This document shows positions 11,801 through 24,468 of a stretch of DNA of 64,000 bases, in pieces. The stretch is from Pelecanus crispus (Eukaryota > Chordata > Aves > Pelecaniformes > Pelecanidae), in assembly GCF_030463565.1 (NCBI RefSeq), contig NC_134652.1:18701397-18765396 (forward strand), read 5' to 3'. The translations under genes and the position numbers were made by a program. The notes under the pieces are model-generated. The model had not been told where the DNA came from. It saw nothing but the letters and a program-made list of their open reading frames with translations, and searched no databases. The first letter of the stretch is position 1. Each line of letters starts with the position of its first letter.

Positions 11801-14800
11801 TACTTTCCACATGATTGCTGCATGCCAGTGGGGTTGGTTTGGGTGAGACCTCGATGCTCCAGCCTTCAGGCTCAGCTGCCTCCACAGGAAGCACCTGCAG
11901 TCCACAGCAGATGCCCCTGTCCTGGGGCCTGACCACCACTTGTTGCTAACAGCTTATCCAGGCAGCAGGGGTAACCTGCTCCCGGCTAAAGCGGCAGGAT
12001 AGGTATAAGGACTGCTGGGAGAAAGCTCAGAACTGGGCTGAGACCCTCTTTCCCGTACTCTTATTTAATGTTGAGTGTACATACAAAAAAGGGATCTGCA
12101 CACCTGAGATGGTAGCAGCTTATCGCATACCTGCACCAGGGGTCCGTTCCTGGGGCACTGGGCAACTACAGAACTTTGGGCTGAACTGCAAGTAACTACT
12201 TTGTACTGGAGCCAGGCTGGCAGAATAGTACCTCTACCTCTGGGAGGGAAGCCAAGCCCAGCTCTCCTCGGACACACGCAAGGCCTACGAGTCATGCTGT
12301 AGAGTCAAAGGCAGAAAGGGCACAGGGTGCCCTCTGCCATCACTGTATGGTAAAAGCACAGCCTAAATGCAGATAGCTGAGTTAGCTGTTACTTGCTTCA
12401 AGCAAGGATGAGGTTGAGACTAATCTGCTCTATTTGAACAAGCTTCATGCATTTTTTTTTCCTCCCAGCAGGTACAGTATTTTTATTTGAAAATCCTCTA
12501 ACTTCAGTGGTGCATTATAAGCCTCTGACAACAAAATGCAGACAGACCACAGTGCAACAGCTTTACAGAGGCCAGGTTAGCCTCAGAGTCTGCAAAATAA
12601 CAAAAGATATAAATGAGAGCATTGTGGCAGTATTCTGGAATCGTACCAACTGCTTAGCAGAAAAGAGATACAGACTTCAACTCGTGTCTAGAACAAGATC
12701 ATCCCTCCTTATCACAGCTGTGGTTGCAATGCAAACCTAGAGAAGATGCTGAAATTCTAGAATTCTGCATTATCTAAAAACAGATCTAGGCTCCCAGCAG
12801 GTAAAATGCTAGGACTTGCCAGCACTTTGTTTTCTTTTTCCTGCTTCTGCTGTTCCTGCCAGTAGCTACAGTTGTGCTGAAAAGTTACTTTTAAAGGTCA
12901 GAGATAAAGATAGTTGGATATGGATTTGCAATCCTGAACACATGCAGTATTTGAGAAGATGATCTGATCTCATATTCTGGTTCAGTCCTTTTATAGTTAA
13001 TCTCCCCATTTTCCAACTGTGTAGGAATTGTAGATTTTGGCTAATCCTTCTCGTTTGCCTCTGGTGGTTGGAGCTTTTTCCATTGACAGCAGTTCATCAG
13101 TACAGCTAAACAAAATCACTGTAAGCTGTCAAACAGAAGACAAATGAGAGCTTACAAAATAGAATACTCACTGAACTGAGACAAAACTTCCAGCACCGAC
13201 AATGATGATGGCGGGGGAGCAGAGACTATCTAGTTATAATTGCCAATTTAGCAACAGCTGAGCCTGTACTTATCTGAATTGGTACTTCTGCTAAATTCAT
13301 GATGTTTTTGTCCTGTGCTAAGCCTTGACGCTAGCAGACACAATGCAAATGCAGTGTTCCAGGGATAACTCCTCTCTGAAAAAACAGCAGGTGGTGGTTA
13401 GTCTGAGGACTGAATCCTAGGGGAAGATTGCTTTTTTCCCTCATGTGGGCACCTGCTGTTGAGCTGAGATTTTTTTGAATCTGCCTGCAAGCATCAAGGT
13501 GATGAGCATGCACTGATTTTTTGCAGTAGAGGTTTGCAGTTGTTCTCAGTTCCAGCCTTCACCTTTTTTTCTAAGCCCAAAATATAAATTCACTTTTCTT
13601 TTTGTTTAAAACTTCTATGTTGTGCTCTTGAGATCTGTCTAGATAACAGCTTATCTTTGGTTTGTACCTCATAACACCAGCGTTCTGTTTTATCATGAAG
13701 TGGTTGCCACCAAACACTGGTGAATAAATTGTAAATGCGCCTTATTCTATCAAGGATACGTGATTTGTGGGAAGTAATTACTGTGTAGCCTGTTGATTTG
13801 CTCTCTCATCAAAAGATGTTTCACGTTAATGAACAGTGTATAAAAGTATGTATAAAAATACACAAGAACGATTTGTCTGAAATAAATTTTGCTCCAATGC
13901 AGTAAAGTTCAGACGAGAGCGCAGTAACAAAACAAATGCACTTGCCCTTTTAAATGAAAACCAGTGTCTCGGGGGATTTATACGACAGCAGTAAGTCTCT
14001 CATAATCTAAAAATAATCATCAACTCTAACATTAGGCATAGGCAGTCCAAGTAAGAAAGAGTGTGTTGATGATATTAGCATACAACATAGCATACCCACA
14101 ACAGAAAGAGAATAGAGAATCCTGAAATTAGACTATTCATGACAAGAGTAGGGGATGGCAAGAAACTGGAGTAAGAAACAAATCTTTCCTCCTTTCATGT
14201 ACAGGTACACTGCTACCCATTTTGGGGCAGCAACTTCTAACAGCCTTCTAACCTGCATTGTGTACAGGAGGAACTGTGCCCCTTCTCCAAGCTGGCAGTT
14301 ATTCTAGTCCCATAAATAGCTTGCTATAAATTATGTCAGAGAAAAATAAAGTAGGAGGGATGACACAAAAATAAGCTATAGGATACAGACAAGGGAGAAA
14401 GTTGCCTTCAGCTGAAATTTGAAATGTTACAGACCAATGTGCCGCATCCTAAAAAGCTTTGACAGGCCTATCATCAGCAAGGGTGTAATTTCCATTCCCA
14501 TCATATATTCTCTAAGTCATGGCTGCAGGCCTTTCTTCTTTTAATGTGGGTAGCATGTTTGGTTTGCCGTTTGGAGATGAGGCAGATCACAGGCATTTAT
14601 ACCGCCTGTGGTCTGAGGCATCAGTATTTAAACCAGCTTTGACCAAAAATGCTGCGCTTGGCAGATCCCGCCGGAAGGGGTAGGGGCTGATGGCACCCAT
14701 TCTGCTTGGAGCATGAGTGCATCAGGCAGCAGGAGCGCAAGTCTGTAGCAGAGAGGGTCAGAAGAACAGAGCTTAGCAAGGAAGCTTTAGCTTTCTGAGT

Positions 14801-16990
14801 CTTGTTCTTTAATATGCAAGTAACCACTTCAGACTTGCATCACGGTGGTTAGTAGGCATAAGTAGGTCTAAGGCCATTCACGCTGACAAATCTCTGACTC
14901 ATCTCTCCTTTGTATTGGGGCAATACGCTTTCTGCATTAGCTAAGGTCTTTGAAATAAAAAACTGACAAAGGAAAGACAAAAGGGAATTTAACAAAATGT
15001 CATAATTAATTCAACAACATTTTAAATCACCAACTGCAATGTTATTCAATTTTGGTGAATGGGAAATTAAATAATTCAAAATATTTCAAATCTCACAGAG
15101 AAATTATTCAACTGAAAGCTCAAAAGTTCAGATCAATCTTCAGAGGGGTATATTTCTAATGGACAGGACTTCGCTCAAGCCAAGAACATGCATTATCTTT
15201 GCAATGTTCTTTTCAAGCTTACAGCTCTGGAAGGTACAATTTATTCATCTGTCAGATTTTATGCACTTCTTGCCAGGGTATCATTTATATCTTATTTCTC
15301 CAAACCAGAAAAAAAAATTATTTTTAGAAAGAGAGAGCAAGCAGACTAAAGCCTTTAAATACAAATCAGCTGATTTAGAGTCCCTTCTCCATTTTCTATC
15401 TCTTTGAACCACATTGCCTTGTATTTACCCTTAAGTTAAACCAGCCAGATGAGCTTTTGCTCTCTGTGACAGAATTACAGAAAACAGGATAAGCAGTTTA
15501 CCCGTTCAGTGTGCAAACCAGGCATCTCTTCCAAGCAGATATATTAGCATGCCACCACAGCCAGGTGCATGCAGCCCAGGGATGCTCACGCCCAGCGGTG
15601 AGCTTGACTCGGGGGGAAAAGGAAGCTCCCGCTGCATGGCAAAGAACAGAGGAAGGGGCAGACAATTCCCATATTGCTGTGTAATTCGGTTCTTCATTCA
15701 CTGTGCAAAGTATGTGGTTAATGAGCTTCACCTACTGCTGCCAAGCAATTGCTCTTCTTGTGCTCTGCAGTGAAGGTTCATATTGCTCTTCCTTCCCCAG
15801 CACTCATGTGCCTGCACATACCTACACATACACACAGTTCCCCCAGGCTAGAAAGTCTAGAGACAAGAGGAGACTATCAGCACAAATTTTGGGAGATGAA
15901 TGTGCAGGATCCTTTCTGTTCAAGGCTAAGTCAACCTTAAGTTACAGAGCTCTGCAAGGAAATGTTTCCTCCTCCTTCACTCCCACCTGACACAGGAAGG
16001 CTGCTATTGCCACCAGGTCACCAGATATTTCCTTTAAAAAGACTGTGTTTCCAACTGATAAGAACCTTGTCAAACTTTAAACACCATGCTATGTGGCCTG
16101 CAGTGAATAACTATGGAAGAGTTCATCTGTGGTAGTTTGGCCACTTGATGAGAAATTGCGGTAGGTCTCTGAAAAGTCTTAAAGTTTGAAGCAGGGAATT
16201 GAAAACTGGGTGGTTGGGAGGATGTCACATTGGTGGCTGAGGTGGTGGCTTTTCTGACTGGTATGAAGAATCTTTCCAAACACCTTGAAAATTTGAAGGC
16301 TGAAGCTGCTCAGTTGGGATTTGATGAAACTGAACTGGAATTTCCCAAGGGTTTTTTTGTGGAAGGGGCACATTAAGAGAAGAAAGGGGTCTTGGCACCT
16401 TATCGCTACCTGCAGTGCTGTGTAGCTGGACCTGAAAGCAGAAAGCCTGTCCTCCAGAGCTCTCAATGACTTCCCTGCTTAACCTATCCTACTCAAAGGC
16501 AAAAGATAAAATGTGGATTCAGCAACAGCTGTAATGAAAGAAGGACAAGGAGGTTGGGGACTGAGTAGTCATTGAAAAAAAAATGGGTAAGAGATTGTGG
16601 GCATTCATCTGTGACACAGAGCCTGGGAGCCACAGAAGGGCTCGGGGTGCGGGGGGCAGTGGATCGCAGACTGGGCGAAGGAGGCAGGTGACAAATGGGT
16701 GAGATGAGGACTGAGACTGGCCAGGGGAGAAGGCTGTGGATCCAGAAACGGGGAGGGAGGGGATGGTCAGGAAGAAGACATGGAGGTCTGTCACCATCAG
16801 AGGCTGGAGCAGAGTGCATGCCTCAGCTCCTTTGCAGCTCTCCAGCACCTGGAAACGGCGGTGACGTGGGCTTATCACACAGACACACACGTCCCCACTG
16901 CTGGCACATCCAGCATGTGACGGATCCCGTGGCTCTCCCCCATGAGATAATGCGTGTCCGTGTCACTAAGGCAACACATAATGAAAGCTG

Positions 16991-17002
16991 CCCCCCCCCC
17001 CC
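16991..17002 (+). repeat. C12 homopolymer
   Basis: Run of 12 C at the left shoulder of the CpG-rich region. Confidence 0.8.
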
Positions 17003-17344
17003 GTCTTTTCAGTTTCTTTTGTCTGAACATTTGGCAATTACACCCCCGAGCCTGTGCTACAAGCGCTTTGCTGCCAAGCCCCCCCATGATGCCAAATGCT
17101 AGGAAATACCAGAACCACATCGCCCTATGCAACCTTTATTTCTGCCCTCTTTTGTGAAAGGCTCCGGCCGTGACGTGACCAGTCACTCTTTTCCACGGCC
17201 CCCCTGCACGCCACTCTCTTTGAAACTTGCTCCGAAGGCAAAATTGCTGCTGTTTTCCCGAGTTTCCCTGTGGTGCCTGTTGTTACGGTGCCAAGCACTC
17301 CACAAGCGCCTTCCCCAGGGTGGGTGGGGAGCAAGCGGCACCGC

Positions 17345-17359
17345 GGGGGGGGGGGGGGG
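17345..17359 (+). repeat. G15 homopolymer inside the CpG island
   Basis: Run of 15 G in the left part of the island. It is a possible G-quadruplex former and a likely place for length error. Confidence 0.8.
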
Positions 17360-17666
17360 TCTGCTGTACCGATGAATTTAGATAATCCCACTCGCGATGC
17401 CCGTGACCAGATATATGTATTTTTCTCCTCAGAACAACCGGCATCGCGTCAGTCTCGCTTTCAACGTACAGCAAAGCCGCAGCTCCGCTTGCTGCGCTCG
17501 ATGCTGCTGCAAATCAACCCCGTTAATTCACGGACAACCCCCCCCATCAAGCCCTAAAAAAAAAAACACCAAGAAGGCGGCTGTGAGGTGAAACGGAGCC
17601 CGCCGCACCCCACGGCCCGCGGGGCCCCGGCTGCCCCTGTGCGGCCGCAAGCCGCCCGGCTCCAGC

Positions 17667-17678
17667 GCCGCCATCTTG
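17667..17678 (-). promoter_or_regulatory. YY1-type motif (CAAGATGGCGGC on the - strand)
   Basis: Exact AAGATGGCGGC core as read on the - strand. In housekeeping promoters this YY1 site usually lies just downstream of the start and in the same orientation as the transcript, so a leftward transcript starting near 17680-17700 is suggested. The ATG inside the motif has A at -3 and G at +4 and opens a frame starting MAALEPGG. That frame runs into a low-complexity FFF stretch, so coding use is not supported. Confidence 0.45.
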
Positions 17679-18067
17679 TCGCGCCTATCCCCAGCTCCCG
17701 CGGCAAGCAGGGGCAGGTGGTGTCCCCCGGCCCACCCATGGCTCCCACAGGGATGGCCGGCCAGCCGGCACACACCTTCCCCCCCAACCCGCCATTCTCT
17801 TAGCACCTCACCGAAGCCCCCTCTTCAACCCCAGCCGGCCCGGCCCCTCTCACCGCCTCACGGCGCCTCAGCTCGGCGGCTCCTCCCCGCGGCCGTTGAC
17901 CGTCGCTTCAGGCCCGCCGCCGCCGGGGTCCCTCTGGGTGAGGGCGGCAGCAAAGGGCGGAGGCGAGAAGGGAGCAGCAGGCACCTTGGAAAAAGCTTGG
18001 AAAAAGCCCTTGGAAAGCAATCGGTTTGAGGACCCAGGACGCCTACCAAGATGCCGAACTTGTAGAA

Positions 18068-18074
18068 GGTAAAG
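18068..18074 (+). other. Candidate rightward splice donor at the island edge
   Basis: The context GTAGAAG|GTAAAG gives a fair 5' splice site on the + strand at the island's right edge. If used, it would mark a rightward transcript antisense to the 3' end of IDE. This is a motif only. Confidence 0.2.
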
Positions 18075-18137
18075 CCCTCACGCAGCCTTGCTCCTTATAA
18101 AATACACACCTGGGCCACTTCTGCCATTTCAAAGTGA

Positions 18138-18143
18138 TTTATT
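18138..18143 (-). terminator. Strong-looking leftward poly(A) signal next to the CpG island
   Basis: AATAAA on the - strand, followed about 30 nt later by a GT-rich element (GGTGTGTATT, near 18101-18110). This is the classical arrangement. It could end a very long IDE 3' UTR or another leftward transcript. Confidence 0.35.
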
Positions 18144-21100
18144 TTCTCCGGTTAAGCATGTAAAGGTCTATTTTTAATCTGTAGACTCGTACAAACACAA
18201 TTTGCCTCAGCGGGACGAAGAAAATCATTTTCATGCCATAGAGATGAGATGCACAACTCTTCACATTGTTATAGGGAATAACAGCAAATGTTGTATTATT
18301 TAGCACCGAGAAGAATTTTAATTACAGTGTGAAGGAAAGATACCACCAAAGCTTCTTGTTTCATGGTGAATCTTTCAAGCTGACCTTTCTATTCTGAAGT
18401 ATATGCGGTTTCCCAAGCAATGAAAATTACACTTTACATTAAAAAAAATTAATATACCTGTTTAAAAAACTTGACACTTTCTACAAATTAAGCTACGAAA
18501 TTTGATTTCTTGCATAGCAAATTTTCTTTAAACTTTGAAACACAGAAAAAAGCCTAATTAAAAAAAAAAAAAATTCCATTCTTCCTTTTCTGGTCTTCCC
18601 TTACCCCAGCCTGGTCAAACAGGATGAAGTAATTGCTGAATATGCATGACTACATCATGAACTTGAACACTCTTCTGCAAATTAAGCACACAATCCTGCT
18701 CTTAAATTTATTACTGCAAAAATGGCACTAAAGAGTTCAATATTTACTGTCAACCCACTTCTACTTGACTTTCCAAGTCAAAGAATATTTTGGTAAGTGC
18801 CAGCTCTAAAGACTCAAGAAGGAACCAAAAAGATAAAACTTTAGGTCTTTCCCTCTCTTGCATCACCATAAATAAAACACCCAGTTCTGTTGTTCATTCC
18901 AAAGATCAGGGACTAAACGTGACAGGCAATTTCAAATATGTATGCATAGCCATTACCTGGAGGCACAGGTAACTGGTTAGAAATAGCACTAATTAGCACA
19001 CTAGACATAATGCAAAAGAGGAGATTTAATAAAACTTCCTTTCTGGCAAGGAAAAGGTAGTAACATTTACTATTAAAGCACAGGAAAGACCTGTTGAGTA
19101 AGGAGGTTTGATTTGATGTGGCTGCTGCTCAAGAATGGAACTTTACTGTTTGCCCAAAGCATCCGAGTTTGCAAGGGGCCATCAAAGACAGGATTACTCT
19201 CCTTCTCCTGACACCCTTTAGCCATTGATACTTTCAGGACCAGGAAGAAACATTGCAAATTCAGCTTTTTGTATCGAAGAGCTGCTGTTGGTCTGTGGAT
19301 GCTGTAGTACTATCCACTCTCATTACATCTCTCCAAATTGTGCAATCTCTCTCCTGCAATACCAGTCTATCGGGACCATGCACATTGTTGCCAGTGCATT
19401 TCTGGTATCACTTATGAGGGCACCTCAGCAGGTTCAATGAATCAGAAATTACCAACAGAATAAGTAAAATAGTTTAAGCTTACTGATTGTGCTATCCCTT
19501 ACAGTCTTATCTAATCATACACATAAATCTACACCCAGTTTTGATTTTGTGTTGCAGTCCATTTTCTGAACAATTACCTCTTCCTGAGCTGCTGGACAAC
19601 CAGATATATTAAACTTTCCCACACAGTTTTGAGAAGGTATATTATTTACTTTAGCTTAAGAAAAAGCGATAGATTAATTACATTGCAAATGCATACTTTA
19701 CAAATGTAGATATACATTATCTTGGGGTTCAAGTTTTATCTTTTTGCTTGTATGGTGTATGTTGACTCCTGGGGAATAGCAAGGCAGCTCCTCTGGCAAT
19801 TTTGTAACAGATCTCTGTCACAGAAGATCTGTAACACCATTGCCAGCTTAAAGCTCACTCCAACAAGCTATGAAACTATAGGACTCCATTTATTTCTGTA
19901 CAAGACTGAGACCCTATATATGGATCTTAAAGAAAAAACATGAATGTTGCAAGACTTCCAGGACTATTAAGCTATTCCAACAGTATTTAAGATTATTTTA
20001 AATGACTAGTCAGACTTTATGCCAAAACCATTATTAAGATATACACATTTTATAATCTAGTGCTATCACTACACTCCAGTTGTCAGGCCAGCTTGAGTAT
20101 TTAGTTATTAATTGTCTCAACTGCCTTTTTTTTTTTGTCTTTTTGGCAGAGAATGTAGAGCTAATAAAATTAATGAGATTCTACTACTTCTATTCTGTTG
20201 CTTTCAAAGCTCAGAGAAACTTAAGACTGTTCAGACACTGCAAGTTGTCTTGAAAATAAGGTCTTGTATTCACTCTTAATTACCCAGTTCAACACTTAAA
20301 AAAGCATAATACATATTATTAGCTATACAGTTGTGCATTGGTAGTTTACAGACATAACACATGACCCCTTTTCACAGGAATTTATCATTTATACACAATG
20401 ACATGACACATAGACATGATTATCGGACAAGAAGTGCAAAATGGCATGCAACTAGTTGCTTTCAACTTATATGCATTATCTTCCATTTCAACATTATTTT
20501 TGTTAGGTGGCTTATAGTGTGGGCAAGCACCCCCCAGCTCACATTTACAATTTGTATACATTGAGCTTAATAAAATCTTTTCTATTTTCACATTCATAAC
20601 GTCTTTAAACTAATGATTACTGACATTTAAATTCAAGTGGACAATCCAAACTACAAACATTGTTTGTATATGCATTCTTCAAGTTACACAAAGCCTACAA
20701 GCTGTTCCACTCTTAAATATGCCTACTTCCAGGAAAAGGCTGGGTACATTTTTATTAGATTATTCACAGCAATAAAATCACATTGTGCATACAACAGATC
20801 AGTCTCCTGCTGAGGTTGAATAGCACCTGTTTTCAAATTATTTCTGAAATAGTTCTACTTGCTTAAATCTCCCACTTTGCTGAGCTTCAGCAGCAGTCTG
20901 GTGTGGCTCTCCAAGCTTAAGACATCCTGTAGATGCCATCTCTGTATAATTTTAAGGATAAAGCTTGCCACAATTAGAAGGTAACTTCTAATCACAGAAA
21001 AAATATCCTAGAACACACATGCAGCCCACACCCGGTGCATGCCAGTGCTAAAGGAACATCAGTGACACTTTTCGCTGATGTGACAACGGGAGTATCTGGT

Positions 21101-23791
21101 CACCTCACCTTGGTCAGAGAGACATGACGCAATGCGAGATGAACAGCGGACATCTCTTGTCTTTGAAGCTGACACATGGAGTATCAGAACTAAGTAATCA
21201 GCTTGTGGAGATGCCAGACCCACTTATATGTACAGATTCCTGTGTTCCTAAAATACACTTAATGCTGCAGAATTGTCACAATTACTTTCTCTTCCTCCAA
21301 TTTTATCTGGAAATGAGTATTTATCAAATCTCTGAACGGGAGCATTATCTGCATAAGTTTTTTTCAGATTCCTGAAGCTTCACCCTGAACAGGTATGTGC
21401 CAGTGAATGATACTGGTATCTTGCAGTCGAAACACAGAACTTTACTTCCAGCAAGTGGTCATAAGAACCCACCCTCCCTACCCCCCCCATACCGCAGAAG
21501 GCTTGGAACACACAAGTATTAGCAGGCTAAAAGTTACTATAACAACAAAAAGATAAAGTGGGGAAACGTTGAACTGTTTGACAGCTTATTGACTCCAGAG
21601 CACTGATGGGCACTGATCTGTTGTGAACTTCCCTGGCTTTTACACACACATGCAAATAATCATTTGGGTTGAAACCTGTCCTACAAAACTTACTGCATTC
21701 CAAAGTAACTTGAAAAGTTTGAAAAATACCAAGCGAACCATTTTTGAGCACTACTGCTGTGAATTGTTTACATGTTTCTGGTGTTTTAAAGCACTTCCAA
21801 CATTGCCTTATCGAGTGCACCACTTTAATAGCTATACAGCAAGGTTTTAAGACTCCTTTCCACTAAAAGGCATCACATCCAAAATTTAGATCTTCAAAGC
21901 CCAGTCTCAGCTTTCACTAACATTTGTACACACCCACATTTTCTATATTTGATTTCTCAGAATCCCATTTTTGCACATACTCTGAAATGATTCAGCCTTA
22001 ACCATGTAAAATGCTTTAGTATTGGTCTCCTACATCTCCCTGGAATTCCCAAGGAGGTCGTCTTCTATCTCTCCCATCACAGGAGCTCATCCTTTACAAC
22101 AGACTTGACATAAAAAGCGTGTTCTTCTGTGCCACAACTCAGCAGTTAGTGCAAGTTACCAAAAAAATCAATTTCATTTCCATCTTCTATTAGAATTTTC
22201 CTTAGCCCATTTTTCCCACTTCCCAGGAGGTTAGTAACATAGGTTGGGAACCTCCTCATTCCCTTCTGTTGAACCTGTTCTAATTGTGCAGAGTAAGCGT
22301 TCACTACCAGAGTATGCACACGTATGAGCCCACACGTACCATGGGATGGCCAGTTCTGGGTATGGGTGGAGGGGAGAGCGGGAAGGGAGTCCTGAGTTCC
22401 AGCTGCTGCTCCAGTGAAAAGTTTACATATCTTTGGCAGTTACTAGAAAAGTACCACAATTCCTTGCTCCCCTTCTTGAAAGGGAAGCTGAGCAGGCAGT
22501 GAAAACTGTAATGGAAACCTGAAGCAGAAGGAAGCACATCTAACTCACGGTAAGGTGGTGGTGAATCCGCAGAAAGGTGCAGGATTTAAGCTTGGATGCC
22601 TCTCACTGGAGTTCCCCACTGGCTAAGCCTAGTCACTTCCTCGCTCAGCGGGGAGGAGCTGTGTATCTTCTCTCACCCACAGCACAAACAGTCAAGAAAT
22701 TTAATTCAGAATTTTGCACTGCATCACTAAAGAGGGAGTCCTAAAATTGAACAGTGGCAAATGCTCAGCAGTGCAGTGTCTACATCCTTTAATGCTGCAC
22801 TTTCAGTTAACAGCCTTGGGGTACCTTAGAAATATTAGTTTAAGAAGCCATAAATATTTTCAGTCTTAAATTCTGTTTAGATACTTGAGTTCAAGTAAGT
22901 TGGTTTAATTGTGACATTTCCTGTTCTGCTTGGCCTTTGGCCTTACATACACTTTCTTCCTTTGAATTGCAGTTCAGATTTCACATACTATTAGCGTTAC
23001 ATTCCACCAACAGCATATACTATAACTTATGAGTATATTCTTTGAATGGTAAGTAGACCGAAATATTTCAAATAAAAGCCTTTCAGCAGAATCTACATAG
23101 GCTGGGCTTGTTTTGAAATTGCATGAAAGGTAAGAAAGGTGCCTGAGTTTGATCTCTTCTTCCTTTAAAATAGCACAGAGGTGCCTTGTATTGTGCAGCA
23201 TGCAGCAACAATATTAAAAACTGACTTGAAAACAAAGTATTTCAGGGTTGGATTTGAGTATCAAATTAGGTAACAGCTCAAGGGAAGGACCCAGGCATCA
23301 TTGTAGATGACCATATCAGTTTAATGATCAGCTATTGAAAAAATATGGAAAAACATATGAAGAAAGGTATAGAAGATAACGATTTTTCACTTTACAGTGG
23401 AGCTATAGCAAAAGCATACAAACCAGTTAAACGGTAGAGAGAAGGTAGACTAAAATTCTGCTGACCTTGTGTTAAAACAAGAGCTAGAAAATAATAAATG
23501 AAGTTAAAAAGGTGTGTAATGCTTTCTCCACACATTACAATTACACTGTGGAACACATTATCAATGAGGGCAATTCACATCAAAGCGCTTAAGCAATATT
23601 CTGAAAAAGCTCAAGCATTTTTTTTTTTATGGCTAATAGTCAAAGTAAATTTGGAGAGCTTGATTTTTTGCAAAAGACAATAAACCCAATAAGTCAAGAT
23701 TTACACCAATCCCTAATGACTCAGAGTGGAGAAAGAGAGCTCTGATGTTGGGGGCAAATAATTTTCCAGGTGGGTTGCAGGCATTTTACTT

Positions 23792-23833
23792 CTCTGCTGA
23801 GAGTATCAACCACTCTGCTGAGAGTATCAACCA
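23792..23833 (+). repeat. Two-copy 21-bp tandem duplication
   Basis: Two exact 21-bp copies lie head to tail (23792-23812 and 23813-23833). Each contains CTGCTGAGAGTATCAACCA. It looks recent, since the copies are identical. Confidence 0.9.
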
Positions 23834-24462
23834 CTCTTCCCAATGCCAAGGACAAAACCTGTCTCTTAATATTGCTAGCTGTCAGACATTACTTCAAGGA
23901 GCCCCATCAGAACAGCAAGGACCTGCTGACTTGTATCTTTATGCTGTCAGAATTCAGAGTTGACACTATTTGCTGTTCTAATCATCACATTTACTGCTAA
24001 CCTTTCTGAACATAATCTTTAGGTGTGCATAAAACAAGGAAAATGACCAGGGAAAGTAATTTCTCCAAAGCAACACTGTAAAGCTGCACTAGGCACAATT
24101 CAGTCTGGCTGCAGAGATGCTCTGAATTTACAATTTCAGATTTGATAATTAACATCCTGTCTTGTGCAAATATTTCTACCTTCACATCATTAAGCTTTTG
24201 TATACTCGGAGAGCGACAGAGGTGGATCTACCTAAAAGGTGTGGGATGCCACATGCGGAAGTACTCTGAAACTTCCCTGGAAGTGACTGGAAACATTTCT
24301 CCAGCAATGCTATTCAGCCTAACTAGTCCAAGCAACTGGACAGCAGAAAATGACAATTAATGTATAATAAAAAACATGCACAGACTGATAGATGTAACAT
24401 TACCAGTATGCAAAAAATTAAAATGAAACAAATTAAGAACTCCAAACATTAAATTCAGATTG

Positions 24463-24468
24463 TTTATT
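24463..24468 (-). terminator. IDE: Candidate poly(A) signal for IDE
   Basis: AATAAA on the - strand, about 2.6 kb after the IDE stop and followed by T/G-rich sequence (GTTTGGAGTTCTTAATTTG). The distance is plausible for a vertebrate 3' UTR. Confidence 0.35.

Larger units (their letters stand above)
4516..17140. other. Intergenic region between MARCHF5 and the CpG island; no gene supported
   Basis: About 12.6 kb with no recognisable exon. The open frames are short, lack family motifs and do not join through splice sites. Visible structures are a TG/GT-rich low-complexity stretch (5930-5997), a G13-A-G6 tract (6896-6915), a C-rich stretch (11215-11229) and a 79-codon open frame (8601-8837). 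Composition becomes GC-richer from about 15.5 kb towards the CpG island. In mammals this interval also lacks a conserved protein-coding gene, as far as I know. Confidence 0.7.
17150..18080. promoter_or_regulatory. Orphan CpG island with promoter-like motifs
   Basis: Sharp rise in G+C and CpG density compared with the AT-rich flanks, strongest at about 17580-17960, with many CGG, CCG and GCGGCCGC words. It includes a YY1-type motif (17667-17678), a CRE-like TGACGTGA on the left (around 17170) and a G15 run (17345-17359). There is no TATA box at a sensible place. It sits about 9 kb beyond the IDE stop codon and 13 kb beyond the MARCHF5 3' end, so it is not the promoter of either gene. Likely explanations are a lncRNA or bidirectional promoter, an enhancer-type orphan island, or the first exon of an unannotated gene. 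No splice-connected coding exon was found on either strand. Confidence 0.6.

Noticed and set aside
12447..12740. 97-codon + strand open frame
   Set aside because: No recognisable motif, starts within a T-run, and has no partner exons.
16493..17102. Several overlapping 100-135-codon open frames on both strands
   Set aside because: Simultaneous openness on both strands in a GC-rich region is a composition effect. No recognisable domain and no splice links.
17676..18029. 117-codon + strand open frame in the CpG island
   Set aside because: P/R/S/A-rich translation of GC-rich DNA where stops are rare. There is no motif, and other frames in the island are open too.
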